From Symbiodinium sp. CCMP2592 (lineage: Eukaryota; Sar; Dinophyceae; Suessiales; Symbiodiniaceae): DNA of 64,000 bases. This document shows positions 11,453-21,935 of this stretch, piece by piece. The stretch lies in the NCBI GenBank assembly GCA_905221615.1, contig CAJNDT010002846.1:553501-617500 (forward strand), given 5' to 3'. Positions within the stretch are counted from its first letter, which is position 1. Each line of letters starts with the position of its first letter. Under the pieces are notes generated by a model, which saw nothing but the letters and a program-made list of their open reading frames with translations, did no database searches and was not told the origin of the DNA. The position numbers and the translations under genes are program-made.

Positions 11453-12202
11453 AGTCATCAATCCCTAAGGCCGTGCAGTGGCCTGCAACAAAAGCCGGCC
11501 CCGAAGCCAACATTAGCCTCGCCCCAATTTAAGAGAGCACCTTACCCAAAACCAACCCAGCCCCATAAAACCCATGAAAATCAGAAGCCGAATAGTGCAC
11601 CTTAAGCCGCTAGCCCGAAATCGTTATCAGACCCTCAAGTCTAATACGCAAGAAATAAAGTAGCGCAAAGCACCATCAAGCCCCAGTCCTAAAGACCCAA
11701 CAAATGAAGCGCCATTTTAAAGCCCTGGAGCCCTCAGCCATGAATGCTAAGACCCTTCAATATCGCTGAAAAGCCGCTTATACTCTAAACCCCTAGCTCT
11801 AATCCCGAAACCCTAAACCCTTAACTCTGAAAGCCCAAAGCCCTCAGACTCGACTTCAGCCAAGGCCCACGGCGGAAGCCACGGAGGCCTCGGCTGCGGC
11901 GCCTTCTTCGGCGGACTCTACAGGCAACGGAACTGAGGATATTAGGTTTCGGATTTGTGGTTTCGGGTTCATGGAAGAAAACTGACCGGCTCCACATACT
12001 TTAAGGCTTTTGGCCCCAAAGACCATGCTATATAAGGCTTTTCGGGCTATTTTGAGCCTGAGGGGACGTGTCAGGTGCCGAGACGTGAAACCCGAATACG
12101 TTCCCAGCACATGGAAGCTTCATCTGTCCTCACGCAGTGCCACATAGTAAAATGGGCTTGGATATAACACTTGCTACTCTTCCCTGGGTGTCCTTATCAC
12201 GA
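11453..12202. other. Gene-poor stretch
   Basis: Degenerate CCCTAAA words at 11770-11850. GC-rich triplet-like sequence at 11855-11930 has no credible frame. Nothing is called. Confidence 0.5.
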
Positions 12203-12203
12203 C

Positions 12204-12235
<32 letters not shown>

Positions 12236-12262
12236 GTATGTATATATATATATATACATATG

Positions 12263-12298
<36 letters not shown>

Positions 12299-12300
12299 CA
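12203..12300. repeat. (TA)n microsatellite with TATG/TACA interruptions
   Basis: About 98 bp of TA dinucleotides with periodic GTA and ACA steps. Overlapping open frames encode only I/Y/H repeats. Confidence 0.9.
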
Positions 12301-12603
12301 ACACATACACATGTGCGTATTTCTATGCTTTGGCATAAGTGCCTGTGTGTTTTCTTCTCGAAACCCGAAACCTAAACTCATGGAGCGAAATACATGCAAC
12401 GATAAACCCTACAGACCCGAAGCCCCATGCCCGAAACCTCACAAAGGAAGCAAATGCACAGGCTCTCCGAGATCGCCCGGCAGCGTCTCCGACGGGGAGG
12501 AGGGCATCGATGTGCAGGCGCCGCAGGTTAGAGCTAGGCTTCAGGGACTGTAGGGATATGGGGCTTTTCGTTTTTGTTTTTTGTGTTTTTGGCTTGTGGT
12601 TTT

Positions 12604-12892
12604 CATAAGGGTTTAGAGTTTAGGGTCCAGGGTTTTTGGGCTTGTGGTTTTCATACGGGCTTCGAGTTTGGGGTTCCGGGGTTTAGGGTCTAGGTATTAC
12701 GGATTACGGCTTTAGGGGTTTAGGTCTTCGAGGTTTATAGGGTTTAGGGTCCACGGCTCAGGGCGGAGGTGATGTCGTTTTGGTTTTGGGAGGTGGGGGC
12801 AAGTCTTGTGGATTGAGAGCACAAGCTTCCGTAGTTCTGTATATGCTTGGTTTAGGGTTCGGGGGTTTAGGGTTTAGGGTTTGGTTTTAGGG
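12604..12892 (+). repeat. Degenerate telomere-like tract (TTTAGGG)n
   Basis: Dense TTTAGGG, TTTAGAG, TTCGGGG and TTTAGGT words on the plus strand, with an imperfect 50-bp duplication around GGCTTGTGGTTTTCATA (12590-12660). The run ends with three clean heptamers near 12866-12892. Confidence 0.75.
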
Positions 12893-12903
12893 TGTACACT
12901 GTT

Positions 12904-12990
12904 GATGATATAAGCCCTGCATTACCCATAGTAAGGAATATTCCATAATTCGCATAGTGTAGGGTCCTTAAGGTAATGCAGGATTTATAT
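12904..12990. mobile_element. MITE-like hairpin (CCTGCATTACC ends)
   Basis: ATATAAGCCCTGCATTACC faces GGTAATGCAGGATTTATAT across about 48 bp. It directly abuts the next element; GATGATAT at 12904 and ATATCATC at 13092 also pair, so the two may be one compound structure. Confidence 0.6.
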
Positions 12991-13094
12991 GGGAGCTTCC
13001 GAAAATTCGGGGTACCTTAGTTTGGGTCCTTATAATAAGGATCCTACTATTTAGGGTACTGTATTAGAGTCCCCTATTTTCGGAAACTACCATA
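12986..13094. mobile_element. MITE-like hairpin (TATATGGGAG-TTCCGAAAA family)
   Basis: A 109-bp element with ends TATATGGGAGCTTCCGAAAA and TTTTCGGAAACTACCATATA. The core carries GGGGTACC, TTATAATAAGGATCC and TACTATTTAGGGTA. A second copy at 51183-51295 shares both ends and the core order. Confidence 0.75.
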
Positions 13095-13189
13095 TCATCA
13101 ACCGTAGTGACGGCCGCTACATTATGGCAGCCAGGTCGACGAGCCATCCTGCGAAGAGCCCGATGCCAACCCGACTGCCGGGGCCCTTC

Positions 13190-13385
13190 TGCTGATGAGG
13201 GTTTCGTGGAGTAGGGCTTGGTGTTTAGGGGTTTAGGGGTGTAGGGTTTAGTGGATTAGGGTTTACGGGTTTAGTGGTTTAGTGGATTGGGGTTTAGGGG
13301 TTTAGTGTTTAGGGGTTTAGGGTTTAGTGGTCTAGTGGTTTAGGTTTTGGGGGTTTACGGTTCAGGGCTTCACCTATGGGGGACT
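13190..13385 (+). repeat. Degenerate telomere-like array (TTTAGGG/TTTAGTGG)n
   Basis: About 190 bp built from TTTAGGG, TTTAGTG, GGTTTAG and ATTAGGG words. It is more regular than most tracts, with an 8-bp TTTAGTGG variant recurring several times. Confidence 0.8.
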
Positions 13386-13555
13386 CAGGATTCAGAATTT
13401 AGGGATCTTACACGGCTTACGGGTGCGTTAGGATCTAGGGGCCCCGCATAGGTACCCTTGGGGAGTAGGGGGGAGGGGGGTAGGGGACCCTTACCCCAAC
13501 CCAAACTACACCTCGCTGATCAACACCATGTATGATCGAAGTATATGCATATGTG

Positions 13556-13557
13556 TG

Positions 13558-13589
<32 letters not shown>

Positions 13590-13640
13590 CACGTATACTA
13601 TACATACATATATATATATATATATATGTATATGTGTGTG
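13556..13640. repeat. (TA)n microsatellite
   Basis: Two TA runs separated by ACGTATACTATACATACA. Open frames here are artefacts. Confidence 0.9.
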
Positions 13641-14131
13641 CACGATTCGAGTACTTCTGATCTTGCGGTTACTTCTTTCGGGCTCTTTTGGGTTACGGCT
13701 GTGGCATTTTGACAAGGGCCTTAATTAGTTCTGTAAAGGACATCTTAGCCTTGGGTGCTCTCAGTATCTAACATTCAGCGTTGAGGTTTGGGATTGAGGA
13801 TTTGCGCGTTGGCCGGGTTCCCTGTTGGGAGGACGTTTGAGCTCTCTCTCTCTCTCGCAAGGCACCCTCCAAAAAATCTGTTGTGACTTGTGAGACCCTT
13901 ATATCGCACCCTGCAAGACCATGTTAAGAAACACACCCCAGCATCTGGCAAAACGCTATTTAGTGAACATCATGACACCCTTTTAAGCCCTACAAACCCT
14001 ATACCATATACACAAACCCAGAAAACTGTAGAAGGCCCTAAGAAAACCTTACTTACACCCCACTCCCTCATAAACCTTGAGCCCTAAACCTAAACACCTC
14101 AAGCCTGAAGTTCGGTTCAAGGTTTAGGGTT
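13641..14131. other. Gene-poor stretch
   Basis: A short (CT)n run at 13842-13856 and CCCTAAA words at 14070-14095. No gene is supported. Confidence 0.5.
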
Positions 14132-14225
14132 TACCTTAACCCTGAATAACCTACCTTTTTAAGGCTCGTTATCATGATTTCCTTATACAAGTCCTTAAAA
14201 TGGTAGGTTATTCGGGGTTAAGGTA
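14132..14225. mobile_element. MITE-like hairpin (TACCTTAACCC ends)
   Basis: A 94-bp element. TACCTTAACCCTGAATAACC pairs with GGTTATTCGGGGTTAAGGTA, around a core containing TGATTTCCTTATACAAG. A truncated relative lies at 2811-2880. The ends resemble telomeric CCCTGAA/TTCGGGG words, so the tips may have a telomere-like origin. Confidence 0.7.
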
Positions 14226-15636
14226 GGGGTTTAGGTTCGTGTCGCGCTGCAAGGTCGGCTCGTCGGGGGACGACTTCCCAGGCAAGACTGCGCAGGGTTT
14301 CGAGAGGCTTCCGGGTTCCATTAAGGGCTCCGGTTTAGGGTTTAGGGTTGCTCCTCTAAGGTGTCTAAGGGTTACTACCAGGTTTCTTTGGAGGATTTAG
14401 GATTTAGGAGGTAGGGTTCCTGTAAGGGGTCCTTGAAGGTGTACAAGGGCAGCAGGGCATGCAACCACAGCCTGTTTGAACTAAAAAAGCAAAGCACGCT
14501 CGGCAGGAGTTATCGCCGAACCCAGAAACAGCAATACTTCAATCGAAGCCAGATTTGTCTTGACCCTGCATTGCAGTGCTGTTGTGGTTACCACCTAATT
14601 CTCTCATTGTAGGATCCTCACCACATCTACTGTTGTCCAAGAAAGCAATAGGGTCTAGGTGCAGGTATTCTGATGGTTCTAAGCTCAGACGTGACGTGCC
14701 CCTCAGCCCTACACCGAGCATAGCTTGACTTCCTTCCGCCCCTTTTCCCCCCACGGAAGCGGTTAGTCTTTCTGTTTCGGGCTTCGGGGCTTCGGATTGG
14801 AGTATCCTGTGAGGCAGAAAAGGGCAGCACGTCGGTGACGATGACACCAGTGTGGCTGGGGTCTCAGCACAACTGCCCAGCCCTAAAAGCCCTGAACCAG
14901 CGAAGCCCTAAACCCTAAACCCCACAGTGTCAAACAGAATCTGTAAAGCCTCAGCCATTCGTAATCAGCTTCCGGTTTACGCTCGTTTACTGTAATGTTC
15001 TCTTCGAGGTCCTTGTGTGTGCAGCAGCTTGAAAAAGTGCAAGGAGCCTTTCGTGCCATTCCTATATATCTCCTTGAAGTTCACTCAGCCATTGCGACGT
15101 GAGATCTTGAAGGACTTCCTGTCGATAAAGGCAAGACGTACCCCAAATCCTGATACACACATGTACACATATAAGCTTATATATACTAAAGGCCCTTATT
15201 ATGTCGTTCCACGTGTTTGTGAAAGCTTGCTAAGTTTGCTTGATCTTTGCCCCTCTACCCATACAAACACATCACATCTGTGCGCAAGGATCCCTGCGTG
15301 AACCTCTGGGACGGCATCAGAAAGCAGATGGAGAACATCATCATCTGGTGCGAATGCATAAGTTCTGGGAAGGAAAGTCAGTAACAACATGCGCGTATGA
15401 TACCGAAATATAGTTTAATTATGCCATACTATAGCCACAGCCCCATTCTCAAAAGGCAATATCTCAAGGTGTCTGTATTGAGTTATCTGGGTTGCCTCTG
15501 AGGCCAGCATTGGCTAACCACAAGCCCAACCCTTCAATTATGTTTTTGATGGCTTGCATGATTCATGGTTTGTTTTCCAGACGGTCCTACCCGCAGAGCA
15601 GACCCTTCTGAAGTGCTATTCCGGACCTAGGGGGTG
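14226..15636. other. Gene-poor stretch
   Basis: Frames of about 60-100 codons exist on both strands (14539-14847 minus, 15017-15301 plus), without domains or clear composition shifts. Scattered TTTAGGG/CCCTAAA words at 14325-14345 and 14905-14920. Confidence 0.5.
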
Positions 15637-15637
15637 A

Positions 15638-15669
<32 letters not shown>

Positions 15670-15700
15670 TTGTATGTATGTGTGTATATATATATACACG
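15637..15700. repeat. (GT)n / (GTAT)n microsatellite
   Basis: A GT run passes directly into GTAT repeats and a short TA run. Confidence 0.9.
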
Positions 15701-16143
15701 TGCAACTACGTATGGTTTACAAATACATGTAAAAGGTATGTGTTTCGGGTACAGGTTCCAGGGGAAAATGCTCTCTGGTCCTAGATGCTGCCACGGTCTT
15801 GTCTTGATCCTCAGCTTCTGTACGGTTCACGGTTCCGGTCTCCTGAGTTAGTTCGCAGGATCAGGTATAGCGGAACAAGTATCACATGATTGCTAGAGTT
15901 TCAGTTGAAGGACCAGGGATGAGTCAGTTCAGTGCGGATTTGGGTGTATGGACTTCGCGATTCAAGCCGACTGCCGTTCCAATGGAGCCAGGTCGTTGAT
16001 GAGCGTCGTCGATGGCATCCAGCATCGCAAGGGTTCGGCGTGGTTGCTCAGTCCGCGCTGGAGGTCGGAATAAGTAGGTTCAGCAATCGTGCACTCTATT
16101 ACGGTCCCTACATGATGGTAGCAGAACACGTGCGCACACCGCT

Positions 16144-16146
<3 letters not shown>

Positions 16147-16196
<50 letters not shown>

Positions 16197-16247
16197 ACTC
16201 TGGTGTATTGTCGTGTTTTATGTTGTTTTATCGTTCAATATGTCTTC

Positions 16248-16287
<40 letters not shown>

Positions 16288-16335
16288 ACATACGTACATG
16301 TGTATATATATATATATATAAATATATATAGATAT
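16147..16335. repeat. Two long (TA)n runs
   Basis: TA runs at 16147-16195 and 16252-16335 flank about 55 bp of ordinary sequence. A degenerate TATGT/GCTATG tract follows to about 16545. Confidence 0.9.
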
Positions 16336-16339
16336 ACAG

Positions 16340-16545
16340 TCAAGACATGTTATGTAATGTGACGTAGTCTTATGTTATTTCCTGCTATGTTGTGCGATGT
16401 TGTGCTATGACAATGTTGCGTTTTTTGTTCTGCTACACTATGCTATGGCATGTAGTGTAATGTTGGCTATGACATGGTATATTGTGCTACATTGGTTATG
16501 GTATGTTATGACATATTCTGTTATACTAAACTACAGTATAATAAT
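16340..16545. repeat. Low-complexity TATG/TGCTATG tract
   Basis: Words such as TATGTTATG, GCTATGTTGTG and GCTATGACA recur without a fixed period. Probably a decayed microsatellite. Not coding. Confidence 0.7.
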
Positions 16546-16810
16546 CATGAAGGCGGTTGCATTGCTCTGAAGCAGCCTCCACACTCGGTCCTGAAACCGA
16601 CCGAGTTATGGATTATTGTGCGGGAGATGCGGACTCCAAGGACTCTTCTCCCTTATCGGTCCTGGAGTTTAGGGCTTCGGGTTTATGGGGTTTAAGGTTT
16701 CCGGGGGGGTTGTGTAGCTAAAGTGCATGGTCTGTGGGTTTATGCCGTGGAAGCCCTTGCCATGGACTATGCAGGCCTTATGGCTCGGTGGGTACCGACT
16801 ACATGTAATC

Positions 16811-16944
16811 ATCGGGATCCCTAGGGGTGTAGGGGGAGGGGGGGTAGGGGGCCTTAAGGCCCATAATAAGGACTAATAAGGCCTATTTAAGGAAATATAG
16901 TCCCCTACACCCCTCCCCCCTACACCCCTAAGGATCCCTATGAT
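16811..16944. mobile_element. MITE-like hairpin with G-rich arms
   Basis: A 134-bp element. ATCGGGATCCCTAGGGGTGT and its G-run arm face a C-run arm ending ACCCCTAAGGATCCCTATGAT. The arms (GTAGGGGGAGGGGGGGTAGGGG and complement) could form a G-quadruplex on one strand as an alternative to the hairpin. A fragment with the same G-rich word is at 13460-13492. Confidence 0.7.
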
Positions 16945-18345
16945 TTAAAAGCCAAAGCCCGGAACTGCGCAACCTCCTTGGTCTAGCCCAGTCGTTCGCA
17001 GCGGGTAATTACATTTCAAGGTCTAGGTATAGTGCCCTAAATAGTAGGATCCCTATTCTAAGGACCCGGAAAGATGTACACCTAATTTTGAGCCCTTTAG
17101 AGGAACCTTTACAGTAACCCTTAAAGGAACCCTTACAAGGTCCTGCAGCCCGAGGCCTCAGCCCTGAATCCATGAAACGCAGCATTGCGGATGTAGAGTT
17201 ATTTCCGTTCAACATCCAAAAGTCCAGCCCCATAGAGCCTAAATGCCGACTCCCCTAGAGCCTCAACCCTGACCTACTGATGGTGGACAAAATCCTGCAT
17301 GGACCATAAAACGTAAGTTCTAAACCATCCTAAACACCTAAGGGCCTAAAGCCTAAACCCCTAAAACCTGCACCTGAAGCCCAAAGCCCTAAACCCCACA
17401 ACCATCCTAAACCACAAAGCCTAAAACCTTAAGGCATCCCAAGCCCTGAACCCCTAAAGCCATGTACCCTAAGACCCCAAACCATGCCAAAACCCAGTCG
17501 CGGGTACTTCAAGTTATGTAGAACTACATCCATGAACAGTCGAGGTCGAACTCTTTGGTTATGACTTCATGGTGCGCAGCCGCCTTTAGGGGTTTCGGTT
17601 TTGCTTCTGGGGTTTGTGCTTTGAAACTTTGAGGGATTTAGGGTTTAGGGCGCAGGACTAGAACCGTAATGCATTGAGGTAAGTGCAGTTTACGATTGTA
17701 GGGTTTAGGGGTCTTGGGTTCAGGGTTTTCGGGTTGAGCGTTTAGGCTTATTCCTGCAACCGCAATGCTTTAACTGCTCTGCTCAGATGTCAGATGTGAT
17801 TGTTTTATTGGGGGGTTCTCGGACTGAGCGTTCGCGCGTGGTTTCTAGACAAACCAGGGAAAGAATATTCCAAATACTTGTATTTTGGGCCCCATCTGGC
17901 ATTCAATTTCTACTTCGTAATCGGTCTTTGCTGGTGTGAAACGCAAGCCACAGCTTTACATGTAATTACTGCATGCAGCATTCAGGCCAGATGCAGAGAC
18001 ATTATTACGCGTCACCGATTCACGTTAGTAGTGGCGATTATAGAGGCTGGATGAATGATGCTCTCACTGTACATCGCAGCAGCATACGCCCCTAAGCCGC
18101 GTCTAACAAGTAAGGCCCCTGTGGTAGCCCCTAAGATGAGCTGTGCAAACCCTTGGTGTCGGGCACCCCCTTACAAGGCCTTGTGCTAGTGTCTGTTTGT
18201 GCACCTGTGCACGTATTAATGAACAAACATAACTATACACAGCAGAGCCACAAGTAGCATCATGTATGTTCATGTATCCGTATCCGTATGGGTTATTGTA
18301 TGGCTATGGGTATCGGCATGGCATGTGTATGCGTAGCTGTATGTG
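16945..18345. other. Gene-poor stretch with telomere-like tracts
   Basis: CCCTAAA words are dense at 17330-17480 and TTTAGGG words at 17635-17730. A 36-bp piece at 17277-17312 (TGATGGTGGACAAAATCC, TGCATGGACC) matches one end of the hairpin at 63276-63378. An 84-codon frame at 17800-18054 has no recognisable domain. Confidence 0.5.
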
Positions 18346-18349
18346 TGTA

Positions 18350-18518
18350 CACCAAACGCAACAAGGCATGGATGTATGTATGTATGTATGTATGCATGTA
18401 TGTAAGTATGTATGTATATACCTATACACACATGTATGTATGTATGTATGTATGTATGTATGTATATGCTTACATACATATGTATATGCATACATACATA
18501 CATACATATATACATGTG

Positions 18519-18552
<34 letters not shown>

Positions 18553-18555
18553 GTG
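18350..18555. repeat. (ATGT)n/(ACAT)n microsatellite complex
   Basis: Long GTAT runs, then an ACAT run on the same strand, then TA and TG runs. Because it changes strand midway it can fold back on itself. All open frames here (up to 109 codons) are repeat artefacts. Confidence 0.9.
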
Positions 18556-19169
18556 TGTACTTGTACGTAGGGTTGTGTAGATTACGAGGTGTACACATTT
18601 GAACCTTGGTGCATGTGAGAGCATGCATGACATACATAGGTATGTTTGGCATCCGAACTATTTACTATAACATGTTTCTGGAGGGAGGCAGACAGTAGAG
18701 ACAGACATACCGACAGGCAGACAGACGGACTGCCTTTTGCGCCGGATGATACATGGGCAGTTCAAGGCTAATTAAATTTCAGTCTCTAGCATCGTCGGCA
18801 GGCCATAGACGCAGCACGGCAAACACACATGTAAACACTTAGGATCTTGTTTCCCAGGACAGGACCCTAGCTTTGACAACCGCCCATATAGCTGTGTGCG
18901 ATTTATGTGCATCCGTGAAGGGCAGCACCCATTGGTGAAGGACCTTCCCAATGAGAACTCGGCACTTTACATGTTGTCACTTCGAAGTTTCATCAGCACT
19001 TCTGCAAGCACGAAGCCGTGATATGCATAAACACACCCAGTGATAAGGACAGAATATGAAGTGAAGCTCAGGAATCCGAACAGCATTTGATCCATTGCTT
19101 TAGTGCTCAAGGCTCTGACAAGTGGGCGCAACATTTCCATCGTTTCAATCTTGTGGTTCTGTCGGATAT
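18556..19169. other. No feature seen
   Basis: Ordinary-complexity sequence with a short GACAGACAGACGG run (18690-18730). No open frame worth calling. Confidence 0.5.
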
Positions 19170-19315
19170 ACTCCTAAACCTATGACCACCCTAAAGCCCT
19201 AAACCGTAACCCCTAAACCTCTAACCCCTAATTCAACCCTGAACCCCTAAACCTCTAAACCCTAAACCCCAAACCCCAAACTCTTCACCCCTAAGCCCTA
19301 AACCGACTCCTCCAC
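19170..19315 (-). repeat. Telomere-like tract (CCCTAAA)n
   Basis: Dense CCCTAAACC, CCCCTAAACCTCTAA and AACCCCAAACC words. Confidence 0.8.
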
Positions 19316-19369
19316 TCATCCCCACGCGCAGATCGGCGAAGCCGCCCAGGGCCAAGCGCCCGATGTTTG

Positions 19370-19770
19370 GCTCATTGAGGCCTGGGGTGTTCCCAATGGG
19401 CCCTAGGTACTGTTATGGTATAAGCTTCTTTACGGGTTCTGTTAGGCCCCGAACCCCTAAACTCCCTAAACTCCTTAAACCCCAAACCCTTGCAGCCCTA
19501 AACCTGATGAATCCCACAAGAAACCTTATAAGCCCTAAACCTGATACATCCAACAAGCCCTAAAGGGTTCTTCGGCCTGGGATGTGCCCAATGGGCCCTA
19601 GGTACTAGCGCCCAGAGTAGGCCGTTCTTCCCTGTTTTAGGGTTCAGGTTCCCTGATAACCTTTAGACCAAAAAGGGCACCAGTTTTGTTGCTTGGTTAC
19701 TCTTGGGCCCAATGGGTCCTAGGTACTGTTATGGGGGATATCTTTCTTTCTAGGAGTTGTGTTAGGGCAC
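19370..19770 (+). repeat. Dispersed direct repeat, CCCAATGGGCCCTAGGTACT
   Basis: Three copies in the same orientation near 19392, 19588 and 19718, two of them preceded by GCCTGGG-TGT and two followed by GTTATGG. The end is close to the TGTACAGTTATGGGG end of family C, so these may be solo ends of that family. Confidence 0.6.
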
Positions 19771-19787
19771 CTGTAAGGTTCCTTCAA

Positions 19788-19852
19788 GGGGTCCTTATGG
19801 TACTGTTATGGGGGATACTTCCCCACATCATAAAAGTAATTCCTAATAATGG
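19788..19852. mobile_element. Truncated copy of hairpin family C
   Basis: GTACTGTTATGGGGGATACT, TTCCCCACATCATAAAAGTA and ATTCCTAATAATGG follow the same order as one half of 60633-60741. The other end is absent. Confidence 0.55.
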
Positions 19853-19890
19853 ACGCTGTGGGGTGTTCAAGGCTATTGAAAACATGGTTG

Positions 19891-19999
19891 CCCTAAGGGT
19901 CCAAGTACCTAACTGTCATATACTCTCCAAAATATGTAGCAGCCTGCATAACTACTATCCTACACCCGAGTACCTAATTACTGTGTCCTCTGGACCCTG
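19891..19999. mobile_element. MITE-like element, family A
   Basis: Starts CCCTAAGGGTCCAAGTACCT and ends near TGTCCTCTGGACCCTGA, with the family core (TCATATACTC, TCCAAAAT, TACTATCCT, CGAGTACCTAATTA). Family A is the most abundant element here; other copies are at 24277, 25576, 28268, 29080, 29433, 30187, 32901 and 34283. Confidence 0.75.
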
Positions 20000-21060
20000 A
20001 TAGAGTAGGATTCTCCTTCGAGGTTGTTGGAGGACGCAGGCTGTTGGGATCGAGAGTTCAGGCTTCTTTTAGTGCCGGCTCAGGGCTTCTTGCAAAGTAG
20101 TGTAGGAGCCTAAAGATTTACCAATATCACTCCTTATGGTTCCTGTAATAAAGGAGACCAAAGCCCTATTCTAATTATTAAGGCCCCTGTTTTACGGTGC
20201 GTCTGCAAGGAAACTTTGGGATTGGGAGTTACGAGTCCTTTCGGCTCTCCGGGGGTGAGGAGTTTCGATACTTCGGCTGCATTCAGGTTAACAGTTACGC
20301 TAAGGGTCGAAGTTTAGCGTCTTGGATTGGGTTTGGGGTGTGTAACTTATCGCTGGAGTATCCCTCACCCTAAACTCTGTGCGCCAGTTTTCAACGCGCC
20401 GCCACGCAGTGCAGGTCAACTCGTCGCCGGCCTGCGACTACTCTACCCCTGTGACTTGCCCTTTGGCCACGCGCCCAAAATGGATTGAGGTTTAGGGTTT
20501 AGGACAATTGGGAATCGTAAGGGTCCATATTAACTCAGTGGTAAAATATCTGTGTTTAGGATTGTAGTTTTCTAGATCAGCATGTGAGGGGGTATATGAT
20601 TATTGTAAGTAACTTGGGCCCAGGGAAAGATACAGCAGCAAGAACGATGCTGATCAACAAATGTTGTTGGTTAATGCCATGGGTGTGGATCGCGAAAATA
20701 CAGCCATCAGGACAAGGCTAATTGACCGAGAGTCTTTGTTTCAGGGGTCGGGGTGGGGTCTTAAGACAAGTAGATAGATAACCAGTTGGGCAGATAGAGA
20801 TATAATTAGGCATGATACAGCCGTGGCACAGTGGGCCCAACGCTGACTAGTTCGTGTCCAGTTCTTCGACATAGTCAGGGTACACACATCTATGTTTGCC
20901 CGAAGCACTGAACCCCATACGTAGCCGCTGATACACCCAGGCAATGACAATATGTTTCATCCCTGACCCCTATAAAACGGTGAGGCCCTTCCCCACCAAG
21001 TAAAAACTCTAAAGACGGTCTTTTTAAGCAGGGTGGTGTTTTATCTCTACAGCCATTTTT
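20000..21060. other. No gene seen
   Basis: Mixed sequence with one ATTCTAATTATTAAGGCCCC word (20172) that recurs in the tandem repeat at 45055-45389. A tRNA-like A-box word at 20530 was examined and rejected. Confidence 0.5.
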
Positions 21061-21063
21061 GGA

Positions 21064-21303
21064 CAATCTCGCTCTTACTCTGTTGCCCCTGCTCTTGCTG
21101 GCGCTCTAGCTCCTGCGTGCTCCTGCTCTTGCTCGTGCTCCAGCTCTTGATCTTGCTCCTACTCTGTCTCTTGCTCCTGGACTCTTGCTCTTGCTCCTGC
21201 TCCTGTCCGTGCTCTGGCTCCTGCTTACTTGTGGCCCTTGCTCTTGATCTTGGGTACTCCGTCTTTTGATCCTGCTCTTGCTCCAGGTCTTGCTCTTGCT
21301 CCT
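21064..21303 (+). repeat. (CTCTTG/CTCCTG)n hexanucleotide tract
   Basis: About 240 bp of CTCTTG, CTCCTG, CTCGTG and CTCCAG hexamers. The 78-codon L/S/C-rich frame across it is a repeat artefact. Confidence 0.85.
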
Positions 21304-21710
21304 AAACCCCCTAATTCAACATAGGTGTTGACAGGCGGGGATGATTTTAGGAGGATGTCCTGGAACTTATCGGGGGTGTTTGATATAAGGAGGAAGAGAG
21401 TAATGTTGAACGACGTCCCAATGTGGATCGAAGGATATCCACCAAAACCAAGCTCCAAGCCCTCGATGGGAACCGACCCAAGCACGACCCTGAAGCCCAC
21501 GTCCCGAACCCTCAATCCCAAACCCAACCCTGCCCTTAGACAGCAGGAGCCAACCTGTCCTCTGTACCACACATTGCATGTGTCCGTTCAGGTGAAGCAG
21601 ATGATGGAGGACACCGTGAAGGCCTTTCTTTAACAGGGCTTCGAGTTTAGGGCTAGTTGGGGTAAGTCATCGATTTGTCAACGGGGTTTAGTTACTTATT
21701 GGTTGAACTA

Positions 21711-21741
21711 TACCCTAAACCCTAAACCCTAAACCCTAAAC
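21711..21741 (-). repeat. Clean interstitial telomere repeats (CCCTAAA)4
   Basis: Four uninterrupted CCCTAAA heptamers, one of the purest runs in the window. Short but exact. Confidence 0.9.
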
Positions 21742-21810
21742 TGGACTATACACTCCTACCATACGTGAAAAGGTTAGCCGTTTTTGGGCCAAGGGGCTCA
21801 GTCCCTAGGG

Positions 21811-21935
21811 CTACTTGGAGGATCATGGGACTTCGTAAGTAAGGTTATAGGTACCTTAATGGGGTTCTAAGTGGTTATAAGTATAGATACCCTAATTATA
21901 ACCCTAGTTACTAAGTCCCATGATCCTTTAAGTAG
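21811..21935. mobile_element. MITE-like hairpin (CTACTT-GGATCATGGGACTT ends)
   Basis: A 125-bp element with arms CTACTTGGAGGATCATGGG and CCCATGATCCTTTAAGTAG. A second mirrored pair lies inside (AAGGTTATAGGTACC / TATAACCCTAG). No second copy seen here. Confidence 0.65.

Noticed and set aside
18266-18652. Several frames of 60-109 codons
   Set aside because: Products of (GTAT)n/(ACAT)n microsatellites.
20522-20592. tRNA-like sequence (TTAACTCAGTGGTA resembles a tRNA A box)
   Set aside because: The acceptor stem does not pair, the D stem has mismatches, and there is no T-loop GGTTCAANYCC. Treated as a chance match or a very old relic.
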